The notes: generated by a model from the sequence alone, not told the origin. DNA of 53,237 nucleotides from Rodentibacter mrazii (GCF_001998825.1 NZ_MLHG01000035.1:1-53237), one strand, 5' to 3'. Counted from the first letter of the stretch, positions 27,802 through 37,985 are shown. Numbers and translations are program-made.

Positions 27802-29168
27802 TTAATTTTATCCTTTAATGAATAAATCACATCTTCCATTTTCATTGAGCGAGAGCCTTTGCCAAGCACAACAATATGTTGATTTTGTTTTAATTGCGCC
27901 TTAATAAAAGGAACCAAAAAATCCACCATTTCCGCTTTGTCGGTAAAATGTTTTCCTAAAACCGCTTCAGAAATGACCGCACTTTCACAACCAAAAGAGC
28001 AGACTAAATCAAGCTGAGCCGTCTTTGCATATTGCCCAACTTGACGATGAATTTCGAGGGAATTTTCCCCTAACTCTTTCATGTCCCCCACGCATAAAAT
28101 GCGAAAGGCTTTATAGGATTTCAACACATCAATAGCCGCACAAAGAGAATCTTGATTGGCATTGTAGGTATCGTCTAATAATAATAAATTTTCATTGACT
28201 TGAATCGGGAATAAACGCCCTTTGACTTGAGAACGCCGTTCCAATCCATTTTTTACATCTACCAACGTCGCACCGACATTCATGGAAAGTGCGGTCGCCG
28301 CCAAGGCATTTTTTACATTATGTTCCCCTAAATACGGCAGATGAATTTCAATTTCACCTTGTGGGGAAACTAATGTAAAGATTGAACCTTGCTCATTATA
28401 CCGAATATTTTTAGCGGTATAATCTTTGCCATTGAAATATTGAACAGCATGATCGCCGATTTCTTTTTGCCAAAGATCAAAATAATTATGTTCAGCATTG
28501 ATAATCGCCACACCATTGGAAGTTAAACCGCGATAAATCTCGCCCTTAGCCAGTGCTACGCCCTCTAACGAACCAAACCCCTCTAAATGTGCCGCGGCAA
28601 CATTATTGACGAGCGCTACATTCGGTTGAGCAAGGTGAGTTGTGTAATCAATTTCCCCTTGGTGGTTTGCCCCAAGCTCAATCACGGCAAAACGATGTTT
28701 TTCTGTCAAACGCAATAATGTAAGCGGAACACCAACATCATTATTAAAATTGCCCTGTGTAAAAAGCACCGCATCCGGATTTCCTGTCGTTTGCTGCAAA
28801 ATACTTGCCGTCATTTCTTTTACGGTGGTTTTGCCGGAAGAGCCCGTCATCGCCACAACTTTAGGATTAATTTTTTCTCTTAACCACTTGGCTAATCGAC
28901 CTAAAGCTAAACGCGTATTTTCTACTACAATTTGAGGGATAGAAATATGAGGATCTGCTTGTTGAACAACTAAAGCTACCGCACCTTGTTCGATAGCTTG
29001 ATGGAGATATTGATGGGCATCAAATGTTCCGCCTTTTAAAGCAAAAAATAAATGGTTGGGAACGGGATGGCGTGTATCCGTGTTGATATTTTCAATTACA
29101 ACCTGCTCACTCCCGACTAATTTTGCACTAAGAATTTGGGCAAGTTGTTGCGTCGTTAAATTAATCAT
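27795..29168 (-). CDS. murF: UDP-MurNAc-tripeptide--D-alanyl-D-alanine ligase
   Basis: Adds D-Ala-D-Ala to complete the UDP-MurNAc-pentapeptide. The 457 residues have the N-terminal [18 protein letters not shown], the ATP loop [23 protein letters not shown] and [11 protein letters not shown]. The start matches E. coli MurF (MI-x-LT). No Shine-Dalgarno sequence is visible in the 17 bases after murE. Uptake sequences lie at 27976 and 28287. Confidence 0.95.
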   Translation of the reverse strand: MINLTTQQLAQILSAKLVGSEQVVIENINTDTRHPVPNHLFFALKGGTFDAHQYLHQAIEQGAVALVVQQADPHISIPQIVVENTRLALGRLAKWLREKINPKVVAMTGSSGKTTVKEMTASILQQTTGNPDAVLFTQGNFNNDVGVPLTLLRLTEKHRFAVIELGANHQGEIDYTTHLAQPNVALVNNVAAAHLEGFGSLEGVALAKGEIYRGLTSNGVAIINAEHNYFDLWQKEIGDHAVQYFNGKDYTAKNIRYNEQGSIFTLVSPQGEIEIHLPYLGEHNVKNALAATALSMNVGATLVDVKNGLERRSQVKGRLFPIQVNENLLLLDDTYNANQDSLCAAIDVLKSYKAFRILCVGDMKELGENSLEIHRQVGQYAKTAQLDLVCSFGCESAVISEAVLGKHFTDKAEMVDFLVPFIKAQLKQNQHIVVLGKGSRSMKMEDVIYSLKDKIKC

Positions 29169-29185
29169 GCGTTAATTGAATAAAT

Positions 29186-30655
29186 TTATTGGTTTAGATA
29201 AAACTCGGCTGTTTCTTGATCAGAAAAATATAAGACTTCATTTCCTACAATTTGATAATCCTCGTGACCTTTTCCTGCAATCAAAATGAGATCATTGTTC
29301 TGCGCACTTTGAATAGTAAACTCAATCGCTTGCGCACGATCAGAAATTAACCCGACTTTATCCATATTGCTAAAACCGACAACGATATCCGCTTCAATTT
29401 TATCAGGATCCTCTGTACGCGGATTATCTGTTGTTACAATGACCATATCGGAAAGTTTCTCGGCAACTTTTGCCATTAATGGGCGTTTACCTCTGTCACG
29501 ATCGCCACCGCAACCAAAAATGCACCATAATTTGCCATTACAATGTTCACGAGCAGCAACAAGCGATTTTTCCAAAGCATCCGGCGTATGAGCATAATCA
29601 ACGATAATAGCAGGTTTGCCCTCTACTTTGATCATTTCCATTCTTCCACAAACACCTTGCAAAGTTGAAACGCTATTGGTTAGCTCCTCTAATGAATAAC
29701 CTAGTGCGAGCAATGTCGCCATGACTAACAATAAATTACTCACATTAAATACACCGATTAATGGGCTGTTTAACGTGCCATTTCCCCAACTGGATGAAAA
29801 ATCTATGATCGTGCCTTCATCACTGAAATGTACTGAAGTTGCTTTGAGCCATTGTTTGGAATTGGTTTGAAAATTTGCCTTGCAGCTCACCGCAATGCCA
29901 TTTGGTAATGCTTCTAGCCATTCTACAGCAATCGGATCATCTACATTTAAGATCTTCAAATCGGAAGATAATTCAAAGAAAAAACGTTTTTTCGCTTGCC
30001 CATAGGCTTCCATCGTACCGTGATAATCTAAATGGTCACGACTTAAATTTGTAAAAATTGCGGCATTAAAATCTAATGCTTCTACACGATGTTGAACTAA
30101 ACCATGAGAAGAAACTTCAATTGCAGCAAAATCTGCACCTTGACTAACGAAAGAAGCGAGAGAAGATTGAATTTCAATGGCTGAGCCCGTAGTATTTTTC
30201 GCCTCAACAACTTGCCCTAATAAACCATTTCCAATTGTTCCCATTACAGCCGGTTTTCTGCCTAAATGCTGAACCCATTGTGCCAATAATTGAGATACTG
30301 TGGTTTTCCCATTTGTGCCGGTAACACCAACAAGAGTGAGTTTTTTAGAAGGTGAATCATAAAACTTATCTGCAATTTCCGATAACTTGGCTGACAAATT
30401 ATAGTAATAAATTACCGGTTTTTGCTGCCGATATTCTATGCTTAAATGCATATCAACGACATCGGTTTCAGCAATAACTGCACTCGCACCGGCTAAAATT
30501 GCCTGTTCAATAAAATTCGTTGCATCAATTTGATGCCCTTTTACCGCGACAAATAGATCGCCGGATTTTACTTTCCGACTGTCTAAAACTAATTCATTGA
30601 TTTCAATATCCGCAGGAAGTGAGGGCAAATTAAAAAGTGCGGTTAATTTTTTCAT
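29186..30655 (-). CDS. murE: UDP-MurNAc-L-Ala-D-Glu:meso-diaminopimelate ligase
   Basis: Adds meso-diaminopimelate to the peptidoglycan precursor. The 489 residues have [13 protein letters not shown], the lysine-bearing region [27 protein letters not shown] and the motif DNPR (in [11 protein letters not shown]), which specifies diaminopimelate over lysine. AAGGA precedes the ATG. The uptake sequence at 30635-30643 codes residues 3-6 of the N terminus (LTAL). Confidence 0.96.
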   Translation of the reverse strand: MKKLTALFNLPSLPADIEINELVLDSRKVKSGDLFVAVKGHQIDATNFIEQAILAGASAVIAETDVVDMHLSIEYRQQKPVIYYYNLSAKLSEIADKFYDSPSKKLTLVGVTGTNGKTTVSQLLAQWVQHLGRKPAVMGTIGNGLLGQVVEAKNTTGSAIEIQSSLASFVSQGADFAAIEVSSHGLVQHRVEALDFNAAIFTNLSRDHLDYHGTMEAYGQAKKRFFFELSSDLKILNVDDPIAVEWLEALPNGIAVSCKANFQTNSKQWLKATSVHFSDEGTIIDFSSSWGNGTLNSPLIGVFNVSNLLLVMATLLALGYSLEELTNSVSTLQGVCGRMEMIKVEGKPAIIVDYAHTPDALEKSLVAAREHCNGKLWCIFGCGGDRDRGKRPLMAKVAEKLSDMVIVTTDNPRTEDPDKIEADIVVGFSNMDKVGLISDRAQAIEFTIQSAQNNDLILIAGKGHEDYQIVGNEVLYFSDQETAEFYLNQ

Positions 30656-30664
30656 TATTTTTCC

Positions 30665-32506
30665 TTAATTTGCCTGTTTCACATTATTTTGTTCTGTTTT
30701 ACGTGAAGTAAGACGAACTGTACGTTTTGCCGTTTTATCCGTAGATTCGGCATCCGGTGCAATACCATTGGTGCGTAAAGCATAGCCCATAATGCTAGAG
30801 AACACAGGTGCTGACACAGCGCCACCGTAATATTGACCCGCCTTCGGATCATTAATCAAAATAATAAGCGCATAACGCGGATCACTAATTGGCGCGATCC
30901 CTGCGGTAAATGCCACATATTTATTCACATAGCGTCCATTTTCAATTTTACGTGCAGTACCGGTTTTCACTCCAACACGGTATCCTTCGACCATCGCACG
31001 TTTATTTTTGATCGCCACTTTTTCTAACATATTCACAATTTCTTTTGTGGTTTTCTCAGAAAAAACGCGTTGACCAATTACGGGAGGATCGACTTTTGTG
31101 ATAGAAAGCGGACGATAAATACCAAAACTTCCTAAGGTCGCATAAGCTCTCGCCATTTGTAGTGGTGTTGCGGTGATACCATAACCATAAGCTACCGTTG
31201 CACGATCAATATCCGCCCAACGTTTGCGATTTGCATTTAACACGCCGGCTTGTTCACCAATCAAGCCTAAATCCGTTGCTTTTCCCAATCCTGCCGCTTG
31301 ATAAGTATCCATCAGCGCACTTGGCGGCATACGTAATGCAAGACGGCTGACCCCACGGTTACTGGAGTTAATTAAAATTTCATCTAACGTTTGTTGGGCA
31401 CGAGGCGCAACATCCATAATTTCTTTACCGCTCACCGTGAAAGCTCCCGTATTGATCACTTCATTACGTTGTGCAGCTCCACGCTGAAGTGCGGTCAAAA
31501 CAACAAAAGGTTTTACTGTTGAGCCGGGTTCGAAAACATCGGTAATCGCACGGTTTCGCATAAGTTCCGCTTTTACGCCGACACGATTATTCGGGTTATA
31601 AGAAGGAGCATTTGCCATTGCCAGCACTTCACCGGTACGTACATCAACAAGTACCGCAGTACCGGATTCCGCCTTGTTCTCCGTTACTGCTTTTTTGATT
31701 TCACGATATACCATTGATTGTAATTTTTCATCAATGCTGAGAGTTACATCTTGCGCATCGTATTTTTTCTGATCAGCAATATGTTCAACCACGTTTCCTC
31801 GTTTATCTTTTCGAACTAGACGTGAGCCATCTTTCCCTACCAGTAGCGTATTGAAACTTTTCTCAATTCCCTCAATGCCATTTCCATCAATATCGGTATA
31901 ACCAAGCAAATGGGCTGTTTCTTCTACTCTTGGATAGAAACGGCGCGGTTCGCTTTCCAAACTAATCCCTTTAATTTTCAGTTCTTTGACATACTGTGCT
32001 TTGCCTGCTTCAACTTGACGCGCTAAATATAAAAAACCTGATTTTGGATTTTTCTCAATTTTTTTCACTAGCTCGTTATAGCTTAAACCTAATACATCTG
32101 CGAGGGCTTTGATTCTTTCTTTATCATCTAGCGAGCCTTCCTTAAGAATACGTTTAGGTTCAGCGATCACTGCACTCATTGGCACACTTACAGACAACAA
32201 CTGACCATTACGATCCAAAATAGAACCGCGGACCGAAAGAATTTCGTCTTTACGTAAAGAGCGTTTATCCGCTTCACCTGAAAGAATATCCGAGTTGATT
32301 GCTTGGATATAAGCAGCTCGTGCAACTAGCGCACCTAATCCAAGGAAAATAAGACCTGTAGCAATAAAATAACGCCAGCGTATAAAACATCTTTCAAACA
32401 CCATTTTAGGTTTGTTGAGTTTAATAGCCGTTGTTGTAGGTACGACGAGTTTTCTAATTGTTTTCTTAGATTTATTTGATTTTTTTGATGAATTAAATCT
32501 AACCAT
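30665..32506 (-). CDS. ftsI: Penicillin-binding protein 3 (septal transpeptidase)
   Basis: Septal DD-transpeptidase, target of many beta-lactams. The 613 residues contain a basic N terminus, one transmembrane helix (about 45-66), the dimerisation domain and the transpeptidase domain. Active-site motifs are S329-T-V-K332, S381-S-N383 and K514-T-G516, two residues beyond H. influenzae numbering. Positions equivalent to H. influenzae S385, L389, R517 and N526 carry the susceptible-type residues; the position equivalent to 377 is Ile (I379). An uptake sequence lies at 31487-31495. The C-terminal tail is Lys/Arg-rich. Confidence 0.96.
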   Translation of the reverse strand: MVRFNSSKKSNKSKKTIRKLVVPTTTAIKLNKPKMVFERCFIRWRYFIATGLIFLGLGALVARAAYIQAINSDILSGEADKRSLRKDEILSVRGSILDRNGQLLSVSVPMSAVIAEPKRILKEGSLDDKERIKALADVLGLSYNELVKKIEKNPKSGFLYLARQVEAGKAQYVKELKIKGISLESEPRRFYPRVEETAHLLGYTDIDGNGIEGIEKSFNTLLVGKDGSRLVRKDKRGNVVEHIADQKKYDAQDVTLSIDEKLQSMVYREIKKAVTENKAESGTAVLVDVRTGEVLAMANAPSYNPNNRVGVKAELMRNRAITDVFEPGSTVKPFVVLTALQRGAAQRNEVINTGAFTVSGKEIMDVAPRAQQTLDEILINSSNRGVSRLALRMPPSALMDTYQAAGLGKATDLGLIGEQAGVLNANRKRWADIDRATVAYGYGITATPLQMARAYATLGSFGIYRPLSITKVDPPVIGQRVFSEKTTKEIVNMLEKVAIKNKRAMVEGYRVGVKTGTARKIENGRYVNKYVAFTAGIAPISDPRYALIILINDPKAGQYYGGAVSAPVFSSIMGYALRTNGIAPDAESTDKTAKRTVRLTSRKTEQNNVKQAN

Positions 32507-32527
32507 TTGCTCAACCCTAACTTACTT

Positions 32528-32848
32528 TTATTCCAAAATAACAACTTCTTGGTCGCTATCAATTCTTTTCATTTTTAATGTACCAATGGCAATAAATTCC
32601 ACCCTTGTGCTATCGCCCTCAGTAGCCTCTTGTAACTGCAAATTGCGATATTCATCTTGTAATGCTTGATGTTGCAAAACCAGCTGACCATTCTCTGAAA
32701 TTAGCCCACGGGTTTGGTGGGTTAACCAAATTGTCGCCATCGCAGAAATCAAAATTAATAACAGCAACAACGCAACCAATTTATTCGCTGAAAATAAATC
32801 TTCCACTAAAAGATTTTGTAAAGGATAACGTTCATTATTTTCTAACAT
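32528..32848 (-). CDS. ftsL: Cell division protein FtsL
   Basis: Small bitopic protein of the FtsQBL complex. The 106 residues have a short cytoplasmic N terminus, one transmembrane helix (about 23-43, [20 protein letters not shown]) and a periplasmic coiled coil (about 48-80) as in FtsL. Position between rsmH (8 bases) and ftsI (21 bases) confirms the call, since the sequence itself is poorly conserved. Confidence 0.92.
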   Translation of the reverse strand: MLENNERYPLQNLLVEDLFSANKLVALLLLLILISAMATIWLTHQTRGLISENGQLVLQHQALQDEYRNLQLQEATEGDSTRVEFIAIGTLKMKRIDSDQEVVILE

Positions 32849-32856
32849 TTTTTACC

Positions 32857-33825
32857 CTAACCAATTTTCTCCGCAATGCGTAATATTGCACTTCTTGAGC
32901 GTGGATTCGCCTGAATTTCAGTTTCTGACGGCTGAATTGCTTTACCTATAGTTTTTAGCTTTTGTTTACGTTGAATTTGATCTTCTCGCAATGGCAAACC
33001 TTTTGGAATCGGCTCTCCTTTGCTTTGTTTTTTTATAAAATGCTTAACCATTCGATCTTCTAAAGAATGGAAACTAATAATCGATAAGCGCCCTTCAGGT
33101 GCTAACACGTCTAATGCTGAATGCAATATACTTTCCAACTCATCCAATTCTGAATTAATGAAAATTCGAATTGCTTGAAAACTACGGGTTGCCGGATGTT
33201 TATGTTTATCTTTAAAAGGTACAGTCTGTGAAATAAGTTCCGCAAGTTGCACTGTTCGCGATAAACCTTCTGCGCCATTTTTGACCGCACTTTTGTTGTA
33301 TTCCACAATTGCTGTCGCAATACGTTTAGCGAAACGTTCTTCGCCGAAAGTTTTCAGAACCCAAGTTAAATCATCTACCGAAACCTTTTTTAACCATTCA
33401 GCCGCAGATAAACCTTGTTTTGTATTCATGCGCATATCAAGAGGGCCATCTTTCATAAAACTGAAACCACGATCAGCCTCATCTAACTGAGGAGATGACA
33501 CGCCAAGATCAAGCAAAATACCATCAACTCTACCGACCAAACCTAATTTTTCACAAATTTCAGGAATTTGGGAGAAACTATTGTGTTCAATTTGAAATCG
33601 TTGATCTTGAATTTTTTTTGCTTCTTCCACGGCATAAAGATCACGATCAATCCCAATCAAACGACTATTTTGAGAGAGTTTTGAAAGAATTAAGCGAGAA
33701 TGTCCGCCCCGCCCAAAAGTGCCATCAATATAAATTCCATTTTCTTTCAATGCCAAACCATCTACTGCCTCATGGAGTAAAACCGTAATATGTTCAGTCG
33801 AAGAAAAGGAATTCTGCATATTCAT
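32857..33825 (-). CDS. rsmH: 16S rRNA (cytosine1402-N4)-methyltransferase
   Basis: Methylates N4 of C1402 in 16S rRNA (formerly MraW). The 322 residues have the SAM-binding [14 protein letters not shown], the motif [20 protein letters not shown][10 protein letters not shown] and the C-terminal [12 protein letters not shown]. Two ATGs (33825, 33819) are possible and neither has a clear ribosome binding site. A terminator-like hairpin lies 22 bases upstream. An uptake sequence is at 33284-33292. Confidence 0.94.
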   Translation of the reverse strand: MNMQNSFSSTEHITVLLHEAVDGLALKENGIYIDGTFGRGGHSRLILSKLSQNSRLIGIDRDLYAVEEAKKIQDQRFQIEHNSFSQIPEICEKLGLVGRVDGILLDLGVSSPQLDEADRGFSFMKDGPLDMRMNTKQGLSAAEWLKKVSVDDLTWVLKTFGEERFAKRIATAIVEYNKSAVKNGAEGLSRTVQLAELISQTVPFKDKHKHPATRSFQAIRIFINSELDELESILHSALDVLAPEGRLSIISFHSLEDRMVKHFIKKQSKGEPIPKGLPLREDQIQRKQKLKTIGKAIQPSETEIQANPRSRSAILRIAEKIG

Positions 33826-33847
33826 AAACGTTAATAAAATAAGTTTG

Positions 33848-33880
33848 AAAAAAGATAATGCGGTGCAAGCACCGCTTATC
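33848..33880 (-). terminator. Intrinsic terminator or attenuator between mraZ and rsmH
   Basis: On the minus strand GATAAGCGGTGC (33880-33869), a TT loop and GCACCGC-A-TTATC (33866-33854, one bulged base) are followed at once by six T (33853-33848). This is a textbook intrinsic terminator, yet it lies inside the dcw cluster with only 22 bases left before rsmH. Confidence 0.7.
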
Positions 33881-33911
33881 TTGCTAGTGCTGCTGTTCTT
33901 TTTCTAATTAA

Positions 33912-34370
33912 TTAGAGTGACAGCATATTTAAATTCGTATCCATTGCAAATTCGGCGGTTCCCGCCACAGCAATGTCTTCATCAATTTGTGCGATCCATT
34001 CAGTATCGCTCCAAATTTCAAATTTGTTTAATTGACCAACCAACATTAAGCCTTTTTCTAATTTTGCGTGTTGACGTAATGGTCCGCTAAGTAGAATACG
34101 CCCTTGCGCATCCATTTCACATTCAGTGGCATAACCCAACATCACCCGCTGTAAACGGCGTTGGTTAGGATCAAAGTTAGATAATGAGAGTAATTTTTGC
34201 TCAATTTTTTCCCATTCATCTAAAGGATAAAGTAACAGGCAAGGTTGACGAATATCTACTGTGCAAACCATTTGCCCTTGATTTTTTTCAATGATTTCTG
34301 CGCGATAACGAGTCGGGATCGCAATTCGTCCCTTCGAATCTAAATTTACCGCTGCCGCACCACGAAACAT
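33912..34370 (-). CDS. mraZ: Transcriptional regulator MraZ
   Basis: Ring-forming DNA-binding protein that represses the dcw cluster in E. coli. The 152 residues have two SpoVT-AbrB-like halves, each with a DxxGR motif: [10 protein letters not shown] (about 10-19) and [10 protein letters not shown] (about 86-95). It is the first gene of the dcw cluster; its probable operator repeats lie 41-64 bases upstream of its start. Confidence 0.95.
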   Translation of the reverse strand: MFRGAAAVNLDSKGRIAIPTRYRAEIIEKNQGQMVCTVDIRQPCLLLYPLDEWEKIEQKLLSLSNFDPNQRRLQRVMLGYATECEMDAQGRILLSGPLRQHAKLEKGLMLVGQLNKFEIWSDTEWIAQIDEDIAVAGTAEFAMDTNLNMLSL

Positions 34371-34410
34371 TTATACTTAACCTTTAAAATTAAAATTTTG
34401 GTAAAATCCG

Positions 34411-34434
34411 CCACAAAAAACCACTTTTCACCAC
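34411..34434 (-). promoter_or_regulatory. MraZ-binding repeats
   Basis: On the minus strand GTGG occurs three times with exactly 10-base periodicity (CCAC at 34411, 34421, 34431 on the plus strand), within AAAAGTGG-type contexts. They lie between the promoter and the mraZ start. MraZ is known to bind short GTGG/TGGG direct repeats at its own promoter. Confidence 0.7.
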
Positions 34435-34443
34435 TAAAATGTA

Positions 34444-34472
34444 AGTCTATCGGTTATAAAGAGAAGTTGCAA
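34444..34472 (-). promoter_or_regulatory. Promoter of the dcw cluster (Pmra)
   Basis: On the minus strand TTGCAA (34472-34467), a 17-base spacer and TAGACT (34449-34444). It is the only good sigma-70 promoter in the gap after the cstA terminator; the MraZ repeats start about 10 bases downstream. Confidence 0.65.
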
Positions 34473-34511
34473 GCAATTCCAATAGATAAAATACGATAAA
34501 TTTTAGACAAG

Positions 34512-34544
34512 AAAAAACCGCTCAAGCATTCACTTGAACGGTTT
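34512..34544 (-). terminator. Terminator of cstA
   Basis: A 12-bp stem with one G-U pair (AAACCGCTCAAG, 34515-34526, with CTTGAACGGTTT, 34533-34544) and a 6-base loop. On the minus strand it runs into a T6 tail. It separates cstA from the dcw promoter. Confidence 0.8.
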
Positions 34545-34566
34545 GACTTTGTAAGACTTTGAAAAA

Positions 34567-36162
34567 TTAGGCGTTTGTCGTATTTACATAAGCTTCTTCA
34601 TCACGTTCACCCAATGGTTTTAACAAAGTGAAGAATAATACGATACACACAACCGTTGTTGCCAAGCCAAGATACACGGATAATTGATAATCTAGATTGA
34701 AACCAATTTTATTGTAATACAAGTAAGTAGCACATACAGTAGTGATAAACCAAGCAGGGATAGATGCAACCCAATGGAATTTATGATAGCGATATAAATA
34801 CGCAGCTGCAGTCCACAACATCACCATTGCGGTCATTTGGTTTGCCCAAGTGAAGTAACGCCACAAGATACTGAAGTCAATCGTTGAAACAAAATATCCT
34901 AATATGAATAGTGGAATTGCAATTAGTAAACGTTTGGAAAGAGAACGTTGATCAATATTGAAGATTTCCGCCAATTGTAAACGTGCTGCACGGAATGCCG
35001 TATCACCGGATGTAATCGGAAGCACTACAACACCTAACACAGCAAAGATACCACCAATAAATCCTAGGAAGTGCAATGAACTGTCATATACGACCTTAGA
35101 CGGAGAACCTGCTGAAATCGCATCTTGTAATGCTTGTGGGTTTTCATAGAACGCAAGCCCCACCATACACCATACTAATGCGATAATTCCTTCTGTAATC
35201 ATTGCACCATAGAAAATGAAACGACCTTCGCTCTCATTTTCTGCACAACGTGCCATTAGTGGAGTTTGTGTTGCGTGGAAACCGGATAATGCACCACAAG
35301 AAATCGTTAAGAATAACAACGGCCAAATCGGCACATCACCTTTCACTTGAAAGTTTTGTGTGAATTTTTCCCATGTTAAGCCTTGCCCATCTGCATTAAC
35401 GGTACGGAAAAATTCAATTGGATCTACTACCGTGAGGTGCGCTGAGACTAAACCATATACCATTCCCACTGACATAAAGAGCAATAAGGCACCAAAGAGC
35501 GGGTAAATTCGACCAATAATTTTATCAATAGGTAATAAAGTAGCGAGAATATAATAAGCAAAAATAATCACTGTCCACACGGCAACCACCGTCGCTTTAT
35601 CCATTCCCCATACTTTCACGCCACCGGCTTCTACCGCCTGATGAACGGCTTCAGCATCACCTAATTGTAATGCACCTTGAGAAACCCCTAATACATCTAT
35701 GGTAATTGTACCCAGTAATTGCGCAGGGCTTGCAACAAATACTACACCAACCAATAATAACAACACTAATGCGAGAATATTGATAAACACTTTTACCGGG
35801 CGACCCAAAAATTTACCCGCCAAGTAAGGCATTGTTGCACCACCGTGGCGAATACTTAACATACCACAAAAATAGTCATGTACCGCGCCGGCAAAAATAC
35901 ACCCGATAACAATCCAAAGCATAGCAACAGGACCGTATAATGCACCAAGAATCGGTCCGAAAATAGGTCCTGTACCGGCAATATTTAATAATTGAATCAA
36001 CCAAATTTTGGTTTTAGACATTGGCATATAATCCACGCCATCATTGAGTTGATAGGCTGGCGTTTGACGCTTAGGATTAATGACAAAAATTTTTTCAATA
36101 ATTTTGCCATAAATAAGATAGCCAAGAATCAAAATGGCTACACAGAAGAAAAACCACAACAT
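34567..36162 (-). CDS. cstA: CstA-family peptide/pyruvate transporter
   Basis: Polytopic inner-membrane protein of the carbon starvation family (CstA, BtsT), whose E. coli members import peptides or pyruvate. The 531 residues contain many hydrophobic helices and the family blocks GPIFGPILGALYGP, AGAVHDYFCGMLSIRHGG, SCGALSGFHATQTP and SGDTAFRAARL. It is shorter than E. coli CstA (701), as the part after about residue 500 is absent; short forms also occur elsewhere in the family. GAGGTG precedes the ATG. A perfect CRP site lies about 115 bases upstream, so it is probably induced by cAMP. The substrate cannot be read. Confidence 0.88.
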   Translation of the reverse strand: MLWFFFCVAILILGYLIYGKIIEKIFVINPKRQTPAYQLNDGVDYMPMSKTKIWLIQLLNIAGTGPIFGPILGALYGPVAMLWIVIGCIFAGAVHDYFCGMLSIRHGGATMPYLAGKFLGRPVKVFINILALVLLLLVGVVFVASPAQLLGTITIDVLGVSQGALQLGDAEAVHQAVEAGGVKVWGMDKATVVAVWTVIIFAYYILATLLPIDKIIGRIYPLFGALLLFMSVGMVYGLVSAHLTVVDPIEFFRTVNADGQGLTWEKFTQNFQVKGDVPIWPLLFLTISCGALSGFHATQTPLMARCAENESEGRFIFYGAMITEGIIALVWCMVGLAFYENPQALQDAISAGSPSKVVYDSSLHFLGFIGGIFAVLGVVVLPITSGDTAFRAARLQLAEIFNIDQRSLSKRLLIAIPLFILGYFVSTIDFSILWRYFTWANQMTAMVMLWTAAAYLYRYHKFHWVASIPAWFITTVCATYLYYNKIGFNLDYQLSVYLGLATTVVCIVLFFTLLKPLGERDEEAYVNTTNA

Positions 36163-36275
36163 AAAAGCACCTCAAGAAATAGTCATACTGTTGTTTAAAA
36201 CGCTCTAAACAAGCCGGGGTATTTTATGCTAAATTCTATTAAACAAAAAATTTAATTTACGAAATTCCCATAAAA

Positions 36276-36291
36276 TTGTGACAAATATCAC
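36276..36291. promoter_or_regulatory. cAMP-CRP site between cstA and the zinc-ribbon gene
   Basis: TGTGA-CAAATA-TCACA has both CRP half-sites perfect. It is about 70 bases upstream of the start point predicted from a minus-strand TAAAAT at 36226-36221, a class I distance for cstA. Confidence 0.8.
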
Positions 36292-36350
36292 ATTAACCAT
36301 TACTTAATTTTAACTATATCTTATAAATAATACCTAATAAGGACTAAAAA

Positions 36351-36584
36351 ATGGCTCTCACACGCTGCCCTGAATGTCGCAAAAAAATCAGTGAATACGC
36401 TGAAACTTGCCCAAATTACGGTTTTTCTTTTAAGCAAGAGAATTTGGAAATCTATAAACAAAAGTTAGAAGAAAAACGTTCGCAAAATGCGGAAATTAAC
36501 CGAAAAAGTATAAAATTACACTTAATTTGGTTTTGCATCTTTACGTTGTTTATCGTCATTGCAAGTTTCATTACCCAATCATAA
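36351..36584 (+). CDS. Small membrane-anchored zinc-ribbon-like protein
   Basis: A 77-residue protein of unknown function. The N terminus is zinc-ribbon-like (CPEC at residues 6-9, CPNYG at 20-24) but the fourth cysteine is replaced by tyrosine. A charged helix (about 28-53) and one C-terminal transmembrane segment (about 55-74, LHLIWFCIFTLFIVIASFI) follow. A good ribosome binding site (AAGGA) and clean coding support a real gene. It is divergent from cstA and shares the CRP-bearing gap. Proteins with an N-terminal zinc ribbon and a C-terminal helix are common in bacteria and mostly uncharacterised. Confidence 0.7.
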   Translation: MALTRCPECRKKISEYAETCPNYGFSFKQENLEIYKQKLEEKRSQNAEINRKSIKLHLIWFCIFTLFIVIASFITQS

Positions 36585-36609
36585 AAAATGGGTTGCTATT
36601 GCAACCCAT
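36583..36609 (-). terminator. Terminator of the art operon
   Basis: A 9-bp perfect stem (ATGGGTTGC, 36588-36596, with GCAACCCAT, 36601-36609) and a TATT loop; on the minus strand a T6 tail follows. It lies just beyond artM and touches the stop codon of the facing zinc-ribbon gene. Confidence 0.8.
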
Positions 36610-36636
36610 CCATTCTCTTAAAATATTAACCGCACT

Positions 36637-37320
36637 TTATGCTTTTTTCACATCCAGACGTTCAAAGGCAAGGACTTTGTTTTCGAGTTTACGCAACAAC
36701 AATGTTGCGATCCCCGTAATAACCAAGTAAATACCACCTGCAATACCATAAATCGTGAGGGCATCATATTCCGTACCGTAAAGCTGACGTGCATAACCCA
36801 TAATATCCATAATCGTAATTGTTGAAGCCAACGCCGTTCCCTTAAACACTAAAATAATTTCATTACTATAAGAAGGCAATGCCCGCTTTAATGCGTAAGG
36901 AATCAAAATTTTCAATGTTTGTACACGGCTTAAACCTAATGCCGCACAACCTTCCCATTGTCCCTTTGGAATGGCTTTTACTGCACCATGAAACAATTGT
37001 GTTGAATAAGCAGCACTGTTTAATGCCAACGCCAAAGCGGCACAAAACCAAGCATTCGATAATAGATGCCAAAAAGGACTCTTCACGATCCATTCAAACT
37101 GCCCCGGACCGGCATAAATCAAAAAGAATTGCACAAGCAATGGTGTACCGGTAAACAAAGTCAGGTATAAATTGACCGCACTTTTTACCCATCTGTTTTC
37201 CATAGAAAGCAAAAATGTGAGGAATAACGCTAAAAAAAATGCAATAAATAATGAAACGAAGGTGAGTAATAAACTCGTTGGAATTCCCTGTGCAATCACC
37301 GATAAATATTCTCGAAACAT
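36637..37320 (-). CDS. artM: Arginine ABC transporter permease ArtM
   Basis: Inner-membrane permease of the polar amino acid family, paired with ArtQ. The 227 residues have about five transmembrane helices and the EAA loop ([19 protein letters not shown], about 116-134) that contacts the ATPase. Its ATG overlaps the artQ stop (TAATG) and uses GAGGAG. The uptake sequence at 36629-36637 touches its stop codon; another lies at 37175. Confidence 0.92.
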   Translation of the reverse strand: MFREYLSVIAQGIPTSLLLTFVSLFIAFFLALFLTFLLSMENRWVKSAVNLYLTLFTGTPLLVQFFLIYAGPGQFEWIVKSPFWHLLSNAWFCAALALALNSAAYSTQLFHGAVKAIPKGQWEGCAALGLSRVQTLKILIPYALKRALPSYSNEIILVFKGTALASTITIMDIMGYARQLYGTEYDALTIYGIAGGIYLVITGIATLLLRKLENKVLAFERLDVKKA

Positions 37321-37985
37321 TATTTTACTCCTCTTTCAAAACGGGTAAAACGTCGTTCTAGACGATGAATACCGACCTGACTTATTAATGTCACAAGCAA
37401 ATAAATTAACGCAGCAATGCCATACCAAGTGAACGGTTGGTGGGTATTAGTATTAATTAACTGTGCCTGACGCATTAAATCATCAACACCGATAAGGGAA
37501 ATCAATGCGGTATCTTTCAATAATACCAACCATTGGTTACTTAACCCCGGCAAAGCGTGACGCCAAACTTGCGGCATAACAATATAAATAAAGGTATAAC
37601 CTTTGCTCAACCCTAATGCAGCGCCTGATTCCCACTGACCTTTAGGGATAGCCTGAATCGCACCGCGTAGGGTCTGCGAAGCGTACGCTGCAAAAATAAG
37701 GGATAAGGCAAATACACCACAGCCAAATGCACCAAACTCAATGTATTCGCCGGTCAACATTTCCACAATTTCAGTTGAACCAAAATACACAAGTAAAACG
37801 ACGAGGATTTCCGGTAATCCCCGTAATAATGCAACAAAAACTGCCACCGGTTTTCCTACAAATCGGTTTGCTTCCAATACAGCGAATACGACGCTCAATA
37901 CCAAACCAAACGCTAAGGAACAAACCGCAAGCCCTAATGTCATTAGAGATGCGGTAAACATTAAAGAAAGAAAATCAGCAAACAT
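37320..37985 (-). CDS. artQ: Arginine ABC transporter permease ArtQ
   Basis: Second permease of the arginine transporter. The 221 residues have about five transmembrane helices and the EAA loop [19 protein letters not shown] (about 115-133). It starts 3 bases after artI and overlaps artM by one base, so the three are co-translated. Confidence 0.92.
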   Translation of the reverse strand: MFADFLSLMFTASLMTLGLAVCSLAFGLVLSVVFAVLEANRFVGKPVAVFVALLRGLPEILVVLLVYFGSTEIVEMLTGEYIEFGAFGCGVFALSLIFAAYASQTLRGAIQAIPKGQWESGAALGLSKGYTFIYIVMPQVWRHALPGLSNQWLVLLKDTALISLIGVDDLMRQAQLINTNTHQPFTWYGIAALIYLLVTLISQVGIHRLERRFTRFERGVK

